Assembly (NCBI RefSeq): GCF_002101675.1
Contig: NZ_LQOY01000238.1
Coordinates: forward strand, 1 to 56,856
DNA: 56,856 bases
Source of the DNA: Mycobacterium gordonae
GTDB taxonomy: Bacteria; Actinomycetota; Actinomycetes; Mycobacteriales; Mycobacteriaceae
Direction: 5' to 3'
Shown: positions 1 through 9,475 of the stretch, piece after piece
How positions within the stretch are numbered: position 1 is the first letter of the stretch
Layout: every line of letters starts with the position of its first letter
The notes under the pieces: generated by a model
What the model was told of the DNA's origin: nothing
The model's database searches: none
Seen by the model: the letters and a program-made list of their open reading frames with translations, nothing else
Program-made: the position numbers and the translations under genes

Positions 1-858
1 CCTCCTCCCCCGCCACCGCCGGGTTACGGCCCCCCGCCGCAGGGTTATCCGCCCCAGTCAGGGCTGGGTGGTGCCCCCGGCGGCCAGCCGTTCAGCGTCG
101 GCGATGCCTTCAACTGGTCGTGGGGGAAGTTCAAGAACAACGCCGTCGCGTTGGCCGCACCGGTCGCGATCTACTTCCTGATCCTGGCCGCCGTTATCGG
201 GATCCCGCTCGGCATCGCGTTCGCGACCTCCGAGACCACGACGACGACCACGGATTACGGATACGGCGTAAGTTACGAGACGTCGAGTACCAGCTTCGGC
301 TTGATCAGCTGGCTCATCATGACCGTCGGCATTCTCGCTGCGCTCGTTGTTGCGGCCTTCCTGCAGGCCGGCCTCACCACGGCCAGCCTTGACCTCGCCG
401 ACGGCCGGCCCGTCAGCATGGCGACCTTCTTCAAGCCACGCAACGTGGTGAAAGTGCTGCTCACCACCCTGCTGATCGTGCTCGCTTCGTCGGTTTTGTC
501 CTGCACCATCGTCGGGCCGTTGGCGATCGCCTTCTTCACCCAGTTCGCCGTGCCCTACGTCGTCGACAAGAACCTGTCGCCGATCGAGGCCATCAAGGCC
601 AGCATCGCGACCGTGCGCGCCAACCTCGGGCCCAGCGCGTTGTCCTGGCTGGTGCAGTACGCGGCGGTGGCCGTCGGCCAGATCGCCTGCTACATCGGCC
701 TGGTGGTGGGCGCGCCCGTCGCCGCGCTGGTGCAGATCTACACCTACCGCAAGCTGACCGGCGGTCAGGTCGCCGAGGTCGAGCAGGCCGCCCCGGCCGG
801 CCAGTACCCGCCGGGGCCGCCGCCCGGGCAGTACCCGCCGCCCCGGCAGTACAGCTGA
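1..858 (+). CDS. Proline/glycine-rich multi-pass membrane protein, 5' end missing (Rv2560-like)
   Basis: The reading frame is open from base 1, so the gene begins before the window; 285 codons are visible. The first 30 or so are Pro/Gly/Gln/Tyr-rich (PPPGYGPPPQGYPP), a cytoplasmic low-complexity tail typical of actinobacterial membrane proteins. Hydrophobic segments lie near visible codons 51-70, 101-123, 149-180 and 213-247, so at least four membrane passes are likely. The C-terminus again is Pro/Gly-rich (GQYPPGPPPGQYPP). It resembles M. tuberculosis Rv2560, annotated as a proline- and glycine-rich transmembrane protein. No catalytic motif is visible and its function is unknown. A strong hairpin terminator follows. 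Confidence 0.8.
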   Translation, partial: PPPPPPPGYGPPPQGYPPQSGLGGAPGGQPFSVGDAFNWSWGKFKNNAVALAAPVAIYFLILAAVIGIPLGIAFATSETTTTTTDYGYGVSYETSSTSFGLISWLIMTVGILAALVVAAFLQAGLTTASLDLADGRPVSMATFFKPRNVVKVLLTTLLIVLASSVLSCTIVGPLAIAFFTQFAVPYVVDKNLSPIEAIKASIATVRANLGPSALSWLVQYAAVAVGQIACYIGLVVGAPVAALVQIYTYRKLTGGQVAEVEQAAPAGQYPPGPPPGQYPPPRQYS

Positions 859-916
859 CACCAGCGGTAAAGCAACCGAAACAGGCCGTTCACAGCAGCG
901 GCCACACAACCGAATG

Positions 917-970
917 ACAGCCGCCCGCAACGCAAGCCATCACCGGCGCGCGCTGCGGGCGGCTGTTTCT
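917..970 (+). terminator. Intrinsic terminator after the Rv2560-like gene
   Basis: ACAGCCGCCCGCA at 917-929 pairs perfectly over 13 bp with TGCGGGCGGCTGT at 954-966. The tract TTCTTGT follows. The hairpin ends about 20 bases before the next start codon, so it separates the two transcription units. Confidence 0.8.
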
Positions 971-989
971 TGTGATGGGATCAGCGGTT

Positions 990-3900
990 ATGAGCATCAA
1001 AGTTGCGCTGGAGCACCGCACCAGTTACACCTTTGACAAGCTGGTCCACGTCTATCCCCATGTGGTGCGGCTACGCCCGGCGCCGCATTCGCGCACGCCG
1101 ATCGAGGCCTATTCGCTGCGCGTCGAACCGGCCGAGCACTTCATCAACTGGCAGCAGGACGCCCTGGGCAATTTCCTGGCCCGGTTGGTGTTTCCCAAGC
1201 CCACCCGCGAGATGACCATCACGGTCGGCCTCATCGCCGACCTCAAGGTGATCAACCCATTCGATTTCTTCATCGAGGACTGGGCCGAGACGTGGCAGTC
1301 CGACAGATCGCTGTACCCCAAAGCGCTGGCCGACGACCTGGAGCCGTACCTGCGCCCCGTCGACGAGGACGGCGAGGGCTCCGGCCCCGGCGACCTGGCG
1401 CAGGCCTGGGTGCGGAACTTCTCGGTACCCGCGGGCACGCGCACCATCGACTTCCTCGTCGCGCTGAACCGGGCGATCAACGTCGACGTCACCTACAGCC
1501 TGCGGATGGAACCCGGCGTCCAGACCCCGGACTACACCCTGCGCAGCGGAGTCGGCTCGTGCCGCGACTCGGCGTGGCTGCTGGTGTCGATCCTGCGCCA
1601 GCTCGGGCTGGCCGCCCGGTTCGTCTCGGGCTACCTGGTGCAATTGGCCTCCGACATCGAAGCGCTGGACGGGCCGTCCGGGCCCGTCGCCGATTTCACC
1701 GACCTGCATGCCTGGACCGAGGTGTACATCCCGGGCGCCGGCTGGATCGGACTGGACCCGACATCAGGGCTGTTCGCCGGCGAGGGACACATTCCGCTGG
1801 CGGCCACACCGCACCCGGCCTCCGCGGCGCCCATCACCGGAAGCACCGAACCGTGCAACTCGGTGATGGAGTTCTCCAACACCGTCACCCGCGTCCATGA
1901 AGACCCCCGGGTCACCCTGCCCTACTCCGACGACGCGTGGGACAAGATCTGCGCGGTGGGCCATCACGTCGACGAGCGGCTGGCGGCCGGCGACGTCCGG
2001 CTCACCATCGGCGGTGAGCCGACGTTCGTGTCGGTGGACAACCAGGTCGACCCGGAGTGGCGCACCGCCGCCGACGGCCCGCACAAGCGGAAGCTGGCCT
2101 CGGATCTGGCCGCCCGGTTGAAGGCGCAATGGGCGCCGCAGGGCCTGGTGCAGCGCAACCAGGGCAAGTGGTACCCGGGGGAACCGTTGCCGCGCTGGCA
2201 GATCGGGCTTTACTGGCGCACCGACGGGCGCCCGGTATGGACCAACGAGGCGTTGCTGGCCGATCCGTGGGGGTCAGTCGAGGGCGATCCGGTGGAGATC
2301 GACACCGCCCGCGACGTCCTGACGGGGATCGCCGAGGGCCTCGGGCTGCCGCTGTCCCAGGTGCGCCCGGCCTTCGAGGACCCGCTGGCCCGGCTGGCCG
2401 CGGCAGTGCGGTTGCCCGCGGGCGATGCGGTGGCCCCCGACGACGACCTGGCCGACGACGGGGACGCGCGGCGCTCGGAGTTGCTGGCGCGCCTGGATCA
2501 GCCGGTCACCGATCCGTCGGCCTTCGTGCTGCCGCTGCACCGACGCGACGACGGCAGCGGTTGGGCAAGCGCCGACTGGCGGCTGCGAAGGGGTCGGCTG
2601 GTGCTGACCGAGGGTGATTCGCCGGCAGGTCTGCGGTTGCCGCTGAACTCGATCAGCTGGAGCCCGCCGCCGGCGTCGTTCGACGTCGATCCGGTGGTGA
2701 TCCGCGACCCGCTGCCCCCGGCCGCACCCGACCAGGCGGTGCTCGTGGAACCACACGACGCCCCGACGACGGCGCTGGTCGCCGAGGTGCGCGACGGACT
2801 GCTGTATGTGTTCATGCCGCCCACCGAGGCGCTGGAAGATTTCGTCGACCTGATCGCGCGCATCGAGACCGCAGTCGCCAAGGTCGACACCCCGGTGGTG
2901 ATCGAGGGATACGGCCCGCCGCCGGATCCCCGCCTGACCTCGACCACGATCACCCCGGACCCGGGCGTCATCGAGGTCAACGTCGCACCTACCGCCAGCT
3001 TCGACGAGCAGCGCCAGCAACTGGAGACCCTCTACGCCCAGGCCCGGCTGGCCCGGTTGTCCACCGAATCGTTCGACATCGATGGCACCCACGGCGGCAC
3101 CGGCGGCGGCAACCACATCACCCTGGGCGGCGTCACTCCCGCGGATTCCCCGCTGCTGCGCCGCCCGGACCTGTTGGTGTCGCTGCTGACCTACTGGCAG
3201 CGACACCCGTCGCTGTCGTATCTGTTCGCCGGGCGGTTCATCGGCACCACCTCGCAGGCGCCCCGGGTGGACGAGGGCCGCGCCGAGGCGCTCTACGAAC
3301 TGGAGATCGCGTTCGCCGAGATCGCGCGTCTGAGTGCCGGCGGGGCCGCGAAGCCGTGGGTGACCGACCGCGCCCTGCGCCATCTGCTCACCGACATCAC
3401 CGGCAACACCCACCGCGCCGAGTTCTGCATCGACAAGCTCTACAGCCCCGAGGGCGCCCGGGGCCGGCTTGGACTGCTGGAACTGCGCGGCTTCGAAATG
3501 CCGCCGCATCTGCGGATGGCGATGGTGCAGTCGCTGCTGGTGCGTTCGCTGGTGGCGTGGTTCTGGGAACAGCCGCTGCGCGCCCCGCTGATCCGGCACG
3601 GCGCCAACTTGCACGGGCGATACCTGTTGCCGCACTTCCTCATTCACGACATCGCCGATGTGGCGGCCGATCTGCGCGCCCAGGGCATCGGGTTCGAGAC
3701 CAGCTGGCTGGACCCGTTCACCGAATTCCGGTTCCCGCGCATCGGCACCGCCGTCTTCGACGGCGTGGAGATCGAGCTGCGCGGCGCCATCGAACCGTGG
3801 AACACCCTGGGTGAGGAGTCGACCGCCACCGGAACCGCACGCTACGTCGACTCGTCGGTCGAACGCGTCCAGGTCCGCGTCATCGGCGCCGACCGGCATC

Positions 3901-4307
3901 GCTATGCCGTGACCTGCAACGGCTACCCCGTGCCGCTGCTGGCCACCGACAACCCCGACATCCACGTCGGCGGTGTGCGGTTCAAGGCGTGGCAGCCGCC
4001 CAGCGCGCTGCACCCGACGATCTCCACCGATGTGCCGCTGCAATTCGAACTCATCGACCTGACCACCGGAACCTCGCGCGGGGGCTGCACCTACCACGTC
4101 GCCCATCCGGGCGGACGCGCCTACGACGAGCCACCCGTCAACGCCGTCGAGGCCGAGTCGCGCCGCGCCCGCCGCTTCGAAGCGGCCGGGTTCACCCCCG
4201 GCAAGTTCGACCTCGCCGGGCTGCGGGAGAAGCAGGCGCGATTCTTCACCGACATCGGCGCGCCGGGCATCCTTGACCTGCGGCGCGTGCGTACCGTGCA
4301 GCAGTAA
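990..4307 (+). CDS. Transglutaminase-like protein with DUF2126 domain (Rv2566-like)
   Basis: Large cytoplasmic protein of 1105 residues. The N-terminal part is a bacterial transglutaminase-like domain. Its triad is visible: Cys191 in VGSCRDSAW, His240 in DLHAWTEVYI and Asp256 in WIGLDPTSG. The long C-terminal part from about residue 330 corresponds to DUF2126, found fused to these transglutaminases. ATG at 990 is chosen because MSIKVALEHRTSYTF is the conserved N-terminus; GTG at 972 and ATG at 975 in the same frame would add six or five residues. The stop TAA overlaps the next ATG by one base, so it is translationally coupled to the ATP-grasp/alpha-E gene. Such clusters have been predicted to build or modify peptide tags; the substrate is not established. 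Confidence 0.9.
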   Translation: MSIKVALEHRTSYTFDKLVHVYPHVVRLRPAPHSRTPIEAYSLRVEPAEHFINWQQDALGNFLARLVFPKPTREMTITVGLIADLKVINPFDFFIEDWAETWQSDRSLYPKALADDLEPYLRPVDEDGEGSGPGDLAQAWVRNFSVPAGTRTIDFLVALNRAINVDVTYSLRMEPGVQTPDYTLRSGVGSCRDSAWLLVSILRQLGLAARFVSGYLVQLASDIEALDGPSGPVADFTDLHAWTEVYIPGAGWIGLDPTSGLFAGEGHIPLAATPHPASAAPITGSTEPCNSVMEFSNTVTRVHEDPRVTLPYSDDAWDKICAVGHHVDERLAAGDVRLTIGGEPTFVSVDNQVDPEWRTAADGPHKRKLASDLAARLKAQWAPQGLVQRNQGKWYPGEPLPRWQIGLYWRTDGRPVWTNEALLADPWGSVEGDPVEIDTARDVLTGIAEGLGLPLSQVRPAFEDPLARLAAAVRLPAGDAVAPDDDLADDGDARRSELLARLDQPVTDPSAFVLPLHRRDDGSGWASADWRLRRGRLVLTEGDSPAGLRLPLNSISWSPPPASFDVDPVVIRDPLPPAAPDQAVLVEPHDAPTTALVAEVRDGLLYVFMPPTEALEDFVDLIARIETAVAKVDTPVVIEGYGPPPDPRLTSTTITPDPGVIEVNVAPTASFDEQRQQLETLYAQARLARLSTESFDIDGTHGGTGGGNHITLGGVTPADSPLLRRPDLLVSLLTYWQRHPSLSYLFAGRFIGTTSQAPRVDEGRAEALYELEIAFAEIARLSAGGAAKPWVTDRALRHLLTDITGNTHRAEFCIDKLYSPEGARGRLGLLELRGFEMPPHLRMAMVQSLLVRSLVAWFWEQPLRAPLIRHGANLHGRYLLPHFLIHDIADVAADLRAQGIGFETSWLDPFTEFRFPRIGTAVFDGVEIELRGAIEPWNTLGEESTATGTARYVDSSVERVQVRVIGADRHRYAVTCNGYPVPLLATDNPDIHVGGVRFKAWQPPSALHPTISTDVPLQFELIDLTTGTSRGGCTYHVAHPGGRAYDEPPVNAVEAESRRARRFEAAGFTPGKFDLAGLREKQARFFTDIGAPGILDLRRVRTVQQ

Positions 4308-6964
4308 TGGCGCTCCCAGATTTCTCGGTCGGTGACCGCTACGACGTCGACCGCCTGCTGGCCGGTTACCGGACCGCGCGCGCCCAGGAAGCGCTGTTCG
4401 ACCTGCGTGACGGTCCCGGCGGCGGTTACGACGAATTCGTCGACTCCGACGGCGACGTACGCGCCACCTGGACGGAGCTGGCCGACACCATCTCCCAGGG
4501 CGGCCGGGTGGGGCTGGACCGGATGCGGTCGGTGGTGCACAGCCTCATCGACCACGACGGCATCACCTACACGGGCACCGACCCGACACGCGAGGGGCCG
4601 CCCGCCGCCGGTCACGGCCCCGAACCGGGGCCCTGGAGCCTGGACACCCTGCCGCTGGTGGTGTCGGCGGCCGACTGGGCGCTGCTGGAAGCCGGGCTGG
4701 TGCAGCGCTCGCGGCTGCTGGATGCGGTGCTCGCCGATTTGTACGGGCCGCGCAGCCTGCTGACCGAGGGTGTGCTGCCGGCCCAGTTGGTGTTCGCCCA
4801 CCCCGGTTACGTGCGGCCCGCCAACGGAATCAAGGTGCCCGGTCATCACCAGTTGTTCATGCACGGTTGTGATCTGAGCCGGTTGCCGAACGGCGGCTTC
4901 CAGGTCAACGCCGACTGGACGCAGGCCCCCTCGGGCGCCGGCTACGCGCTGGCTGACCGGCGGGTACTGGCGCATGCGATACCCGACCTCTACGAGCGCA
5001 TCGCCCCACGCCCGACCACGCCGTTCGCACAGGCACTGCGGCTCGGGCTTATCGACGCCGCACCCGACGTGGTGCAGGACCCGGTGGTGGTGGTGCTCAG
5101 CCCGGGCATCTACTCCGAGACGGCGTTCGACCAGGCGTACCTGGCGACCCTGCTGGGTTTTCCGTTGGTGGAGAGCGCCGATCTGGTGGTGCGCGACGGC
5201 AAGCTCTGGATGCGTTCGCTGGGCACCCTCAAACGGGTCGACGTCGTATTGCGCCGTGTCGACGCCCTGTACGCGGACCCGTTGGATCTGCGGGCGGACT
5301 CCCGGCTCGGCGTGGTCGGTCTGGTCGAGGCGCTGCACCGCGGGACGGTGACGGTGGTCAACACGCTGGGCAGCGGCATTCTGGAAAGCCCTGGGCTGCT
5401 GCGCTTTCTACCGGAGATGGCCGAGCGCCTGCTCGGAGAAGAGCCGCTGCTGCCCACCGCGCCGGTCTACTGGGGCGGACTTCCCAGTGAATTGTCCCAC
5501 CTGCTGGCCAACCTGTCGTCGCTGTTGATCAAACCCACTGACGGCGGGGAAACCCTTGTCGGACCGACGCTTTCGTCGACTCAACTGGCCGAGGTGGCGG
5601 CGCAGATCGAGGCCGCGCCCTGGCGGTGGGCCGGCCAGGAATTGCCCACCTTCTCCTCGGCACCCACCGACCACGCAGGGGTGTTGTCCTCGGCCGGGGT
5701 GGGGATGCGGTTGTTCACCGTCGCCCAACGCAGCGGTTACGCGCCGATGATCGGCGGTCTGGGCTACGTGGTGGCACCCGGACCGGACGCCTATACCCTG
5801 AAAACCGTTGCCGCCAAAGATATCTGGGTGCGCCCGACGGAACGGGCGATCGCCGAGACGATCACGCTGCCGTCGGCCCGGCCGCCGGTGAAGACCGGTG
5901 CGGGCACCTTCGCGGTGAGTTCGCCGCGGGTGCTCTCCGACCTGTTCTGGATGGGACGCTACGGCGAGCGCGCGGAGAACATGGCCCGGTTGCTGATCGT
6001 GGCGCGGGAGCGCTATCACGTCTACCGCCACCATCAGGACACCGAAGAAAGCGAATGCGTGCCGGTCCTGATGGCCGCGCTGGGCGAGATCACCGGGACC
6101 GACACCGGGGCAACCAACGACGGCGAATCCGACAAGGCGGAGATGATCGCGGTGGCGCCCTCGATGCTGTGGTCGATGACCGTGGATCTGGACCGGCCCG
6201 GGTCGCTGATCCAATCGGTGGAAGGGCTGGCCCTGTGCGCGCGGGCGGTGCGCGACCAGTTGTCCAACGACACCTGGATGGTGCTGGCTAACGTGGAGCG
6301 TGCGGTGGGACTGCGGTCTGACCCGCCGCAGTCGCTGGCCGAGGCCGACGCATTGCTGGCTTCGGCGCAGTCGCAGGCGCTGGCCGGCATGCTCACGCTG
6401 TCCGGGGTGGCCGGCGAGTCGATGGTGCACGACGTCGGCTGGACGATGATGGACATCGGCAAGCGCATCGAACGGGGCCTGTGGCTGACCGCGTTGCTGG
6501 CCGACACCCTGACCGCGGTGCGCGGCACCGTCGCCGAACAGTCCGTCGTGGAGGCGATGCTGGAGGCCTGCGAGTCCTCGGTGATCTACCGGCGGCGCAC
6601 GCTGGGCAAGATCAGCATCGCCGCGGTGACCGACCTGATGCTGTTCGACGCACAGAACCCGCGGTCGCTGCAGTTCCAATTGGAGCGGCTGCGCACCAAT
6701 CTGAAGAACCTGCCCAGTTCGACGGGATCGTCGCGCCCGGAAAGGATCGTCGACGAGATCAGCGCGCGCCTGCGCCGTTCAGATCCCGTTGAGCTGGAAG
6801 AGATTACCGACGACAGCCGGGAGGAATTGGCCGAGCTGCTCGGTGTCGTGCATACCGCGCTACGGGACCTCTCGGACGTGATCACCGCGACGCAGCTGGC
6901 CCTGCCCGGCGGCATGCAGCCCCTGTGGGGCGGACCCGACGAGCGCCGCGTGATGCCCGCGTAG
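4307..6964 (+). CDS. Circularly permuted ATP-grasp / alpha-E fusion protein (Rv2567-like)
   Basis: 885 residues. The first 500 or so match the circularly permuted ATP-grasp type found with bacterial transglutaminases. The C-terminal third, from about residue 540 (SPRVLSDLFWMGRYGERAEN), is the helical alpha-E domain, whose family signature includes this WxGRYxERAE-type motif. ATP-grasp enzymes ligate a carboxylate to an amine through acyl phosphate, so a peptide ligase role with the transglutaminases upstream (990-4307) and at 11180-12139 is a reasonable inference from family knowledge. The start overlaps the upstream stop (TAATG). In M. tuberculosis the convergent zinc-peptidase gene follows directly; here 3.1 kb intervenes. 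Confidence 0.88.
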   Translation: MALPDFSVGDRYDVDRLLAGYRTARAQEALFDLRDGPGGGYDEFVDSDGDVRATWTELADTISQGGRVGLDRMRSVVHSLIDHDGITYTGTDPTREGPPAAGHGPEPGPWSLDTLPLVVSAADWALLEAGLVQRSRLLDAVLADLYGPRSLLTEGVLPAQLVFAHPGYVRPANGIKVPGHHQLFMHGCDLSRLPNGGFQVNADWTQAPSGAGYALADRRVLAHAIPDLYERIAPRPTTPFAQALRLGLIDAAPDVVQDPVVVVLSPGIYSETAFDQAYLATLLGFPLVESADLVVRDGKLWMRSLGTLKRVDVVLRRVDALYADPLDLRADSRLGVVGLVEALHRGTVTVVNTLGSGILESPGLLRFLPEMAERLLGEEPLLPTAPVYWGGLPSELSHLLANLSSLLIKPTDGGETLVGPTLSSTQLAEVAAQIEAAPWRWAGQELPTFSSAPTDHAGVLSSAGVGMRLFTVAQRSGYAPMIGGLGYVVAPGPDAYTLKTVAAKDIWVRPTERAIAETITLPSARPPVKTGAGTFAVSSPRVLSDLFWMGRYGERAENMARLLIVARERYHVYRHHQDTEESECVPVLMAALGEITGTDTGATNDGESDKAEMIAVAPSMLWSMTVDLDRPGSLIQSVEGLALCARAVRDQLSNDTWMVLANVERAVGLRSDPPQSLAEADALLASAQSQALAGMLTLSGVAGESMVHDVGWTMMDIGKRIERGLWLTALLADTLTAVRGTVAEQSVVEAMLEACESSVIYRRRTLGKISIAAVTDLMLFDAQNPRSLQFQLERLRTNLKNLPSSTGSSRPERIVDEISARLRRSDPVELEEITDDSREELAELLGVVHTALRDLSDVITATQLALPGGMQPLWGGPDERRVMPA

Positions 6965-6973
6965 CTTTTCCTG

Positions 6974-7036
6974 CGCGAGCAGACGCGAAAGCCCCTTGGA
7001 GCGCTTGCTCCAAGGGTGCTTTCGCGTCTGCTCGCG
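6974..7036. repeat. Long perfect hairpin, left flank of the NAD operon
   Basis: The outer arms 6974-6992 and 7018-7036 are a perfect 19-bp inverted repeat beginning CGCGAGCAGAC. The inner arms 6993-7002 (CCCTTGGAGC) and 7007-7016 are another perfect 10 bp, with loop GCTT and one bulged T at 7017. The hairpin sits just after the ATP-grasp/alpha-E stop and could end that transcript. Its design and outer sequence match the hairpin at 10080-10139, on the other side of the NAD operon. Confidence 0.85.
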
Positions 7037-7059
7037 CCACTCGGCGCGACCTGCCCGAT

Positions 7060-7100
7060 ATTTCTCACAATTTGTGAGAAATGCGTGCTACGGTGGCCTC
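7060..7100 (+). promoter_or_regulatory. Perfect palindromic operator over a probable leaderless promoter of the NAD operon
   Basis: ATTTCTCACAA at 7060-7070 is the exact reverse complement of TTGTGAGAAAT at 7072-7082, around a single central T. A -10-like TACGGT lies at 7089-7094, six bases before the ATG at 7101, which is the usual spacing of a mycobacterial leaderless start. The palindrome therefore covers the -35 region. The likely ligand is the NrtR-like regulator encoded by the third gene; this is an inference from the context. Confidence 0.75.
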
Positions 7101-7976
7101 ATGAACGAATACGAGTTCTTCACCCTCGAGGGCGGTGCGCTGGCACCCGAGCCGATTGAAGTGTTCGCCTACCCGATGGGCGATGTGACCGTGCGGCGCA
7201 CCACCGGCACCGACCTCTCCCCCGGCGTTCAGGGGCTGTGGGTTCACACGCCATGCCCGGACTGGTCCGTCGTGTTCAACTGGGCATCCCTGACCGGCGG
7301 CGCCGCCCGCCGGGTACTGGTGATGCCGTACCTGCCGAGTGCCCGGGGCGACAAGGACACGCCCAGCCCCGCGCGCACGAACGCCCGGTTGGCAGCGCTG
7401 TCGGGCATCACCGACATCATCACCGTCGACCCGCACTCCCCGGTGTGGCTCGACGCGATGAGCGCTGCGAACCCGGCCATCGGCCGCTGGGAACTCGACC
7501 TGGCAACGATCGTCAGTGACGCCGTCCGCGACCGCGGCCCCTATCAGGGGGTGATCGGGCCGGATGCCGGATCGAAAGGCCGCGCCGCGCTGGCCGCCGG
7601 CAAACTCGGACTGCCGGTGTTCATCGCCGCCAAGTCACGCGACCAGGCCACCGGGAAACTCAAGGGGTACACCGCCCCCGACGGCGTGCTGAGCGGCCGC
7701 TTTCTGGTGATGGACGACATCTGCGACGGCGGAGGCACTTTTGCGCTGCTCCGGCAAGCGATACCAGCACAGGTCTCGCTGGACCTGTGGGTGACGCACG
7801 GCGGGTTCACCGGTCCCGGACACTCCCGCGACGCGCTGGCCGGATACCAGTGCGTCTACACCACGGACTCACTGTCTAGCGCCCGCGGCCACCACATCCA
7901 GACCACGGATCTGACTCCCTACGTCACGCAGACAGTGCGCCGCATCCTCGCCAATCCTGAAGGGACACAGGCATGA
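7101..7976 (+). CDS. Ribose-phosphate pyrophosphokinase-like protein (PRPP supply for NAD salvage)
   Basis: 291 residues. The type I phosphoribosyltransferase/PRPP-binding signature VMDDICDGGGT is at residues 203-213, preceded by PDAGSKGRAALAAGKLGLP, typical of the PRPP synthetase fold. PRPP synthetases make phosphoribosyl pyrophosphate from ribose 5-phosphate and ATP. In many bacteria and phages such a gene is paired with nadV, whose product consumes PRPP, and that is the arrangement here. ATG at 7101 follows a -10-like element by six bases, so the transcript may be leaderless. The stop TGA overlaps the nadV ATG by four bases. It is distinct from the housekeeping prsA. I do not recall the gene in M. 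tuberculosis. Confidence 0.85.
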   Translation: MNEYEFFTLEGGALAPEPIEVFAYPMGDVTVRRTTGTDLSPGVQGLWVHTPCPDWSVVFNWASLTGGAARRVLVMPYLPSARGDKDTPSPARTNARLAALSGITDIITVDPHSPVWLDAMSAANPAIGRWELDLATIVSDAVRDRGPYQGVIGPDAGSKGRAALAAGKLGLPVFIAAKSRDQATGKLKGYTAPDGVLSGRFLVMDDICDGGGTFALLRQAIPAQVSLDLWVTHGGFTGPGHSRDALAGYQCVYTTDSLSSARGHHIQTTDLTPYVTQTVRRILANPEGTQA

Positions 7977-9475
7977 ACGACAGGCAGAACCGCGCACTGG
8001 ACACCCTGTTGTCCACCGACGCCTACAAACTCGACCACCGCCGCCAGTATCCGAAAGGCACCGAGTTCGTCTATTCGAACCTGACCGCACGCGGCACCCG
8101 ACTTGCCGACATCGATGCCACCGTATTCTTCGGGCTGCAGGCTTACCTCCAGCAACTGCGGCAGCGCTGGCAGGTGTTCTTCGACCTCGACCCCGACGAA
8201 CTCGATGCGGTTCTGACCGGGTATGAGGAGTTCGTGACGGCCCTACTCGGCCCCAATGATATTGGCGCCGAACACTTCCGGGAGCTGCACGCACTGGGCT
8301 ACCTGCCGCTGCGGGTGCGGGCGGTCGAAGAGGGGACGCTGATCCCGCTGCGGGTGCCCTATCTGACGGTCGAGAACACCGACCCCCGATTCTATTGGCT
8401 GACAAACTATCTCGAGACTGAGCTGTCCGCACAGCTGTGGCAGCCCATCACCAGCGCCACCCTGGCCTGGCGCAACCGCGCACTGCTCGACGAGCGGGCG
8501 GCGTTGTCCGGCGACGAGGACGCGGTGAAATTTCAGGGCCACGAGTTCGCCTACCGCGGCATGTCCGGCACCGAAGCCGCGGCCGCATCGGGAGCGGGCC
8601 ACCTGATCAGCTTCACCGGAACCGATACGCTGCCCGCGATCCGCTACATCCAGCAGTACTACCCGGGAAGCGACGGCGAGCTGATCGGCGCCAGTGTTCC
8701 CGCCACCGAGCACTCGGTGATGTGTGCCGGTGGGCGGGACGGCGAGCTGCAGACCTTCGATCGCCTGCTTGCGCTGTACCCGTGCGGCACGCTGTCTGTC
8801 GTCTCCGACACCTGGAACCTGTGGCGAGTGCTCACCGAGTACCTGCCCGCCCGTGCCGATGAGATCAAGTCGCGCAGCGGCAAGCTCGTCATCAGGCCCG
8901 ACTCCGGCGACCCGGAGCTGATCCTGTGCGGTGACCCCGACGCATCGGTGGGCACACCCGAACACAAGGGGGTGGTGCGGCTGCTCGCAGAGACGTTCGG
9001 AACGGTCGTCAACGGCAAAGGGTTTCGCGAACTCGACGCGCACGTGGGCGCGATCTACGGCGATTCGATCACCTACGAACGCGCCGACTCCATCACCCGC
9101 AACCTGATGGATCAGGGATTTGCCTCCACCGCAGTGGTTTTCGGGTTCGGGTCCTACACCTACCAGTATCAGACCCGCGACACGTTCAAGATGGCCGTCA
9201 AAGCCACCTGGGTCCAGGTCGACGGTCAGGGCCGCGACATACTCAAAGACCCGATCACCGACGACGGCTCCAAGAAGTCGGCCACCGGGCGCCTGGCCGT
9301 GCGCCGCCGCGCCGACGGCCGCCCCTACCTGATCGAGCACGCCGAACACGACCCCGACGACGAGCTGCGGACCGTCTTCGAAGACGGCCAGCTGCTGCGA
9401 ACCCAGTCCTTCGCCGCGGTGCGCGCCAACCTGCGCCGCCAGAGCGCGATCCGCGATCAGTGGGCCGGCACATGA
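7973..9475 (+). CDS. nadV: Nicotinamide phosphoribosyltransferase
   Basis: 500 residues, the normal length of the NAMPT/NadV family. It converts nicotinamide and PRPP to NMN in the cytoplasm, bypassing deamidation to nicotinate. Active-site positions of human NAMPT can be matched: Asp218 in TGTDTLP (human D219), His247 in ATEHSVM (human H247), and Arg308/Asp310 in IRPDSGDPE (human R311/D313). The N-terminal LLSTDAYKLDH motif is also typical. Start and stop overlap the neighbouring genes by four bases each, so the three genes form one operon. M. tuberculosis relies on PncA and PncB instead, so this is an accessory direct salvage route. Confidence 0.93.
   Translation: MNDRQNRALDTLLSTDAYKLDHRRQYPKGTEFVYSNLTARGTRLADIDATVFFGLQAYLQQLRQRWQVFFDLDPDELDAVLTGYEEFVTALLGPNDIGAEHFRELHALGYLPLRVRAVEEGTLIPLRVPYLTVENTDPRFYWLTNYLETELSAQLWQPITSATLAWRNRALLDERAALSGDEDAVKFQGHEFAYRGMSGTEAAAASGAGHLISFTGTDTLPAIRYIQQYYPGSDGELIGASVPATEHSVMCAGGRDGELQTFDRLLALYPCGTLSVVSDTWNLWRVLTEYLPARADEIKSRSGKLVIRPDSGDPELILCGDPDASVGTPEHKGVVRLLAETFGTVVNGKGFRELDAHVGAIYGDSITYERADSITRNLMDQGFASTAVVFGFGSYTYQYQTRDTFKMAVKATWVQVDGQGRDILKDPITDDGSKKSATGRLAVRRRADGRPYLIEHAEHDPDDELRTVFEDGQLLRTQSFAAVRANLRRQSAIRDQWAGT

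Noticed and set aside
2274..4106. 610-codon minus-strand open frame
   Set aside because: It is fully antisense to the well-supported transglutaminase gene and is Arg/Gly/Gln-rich, the usual shadow of high-GC coding DNA.
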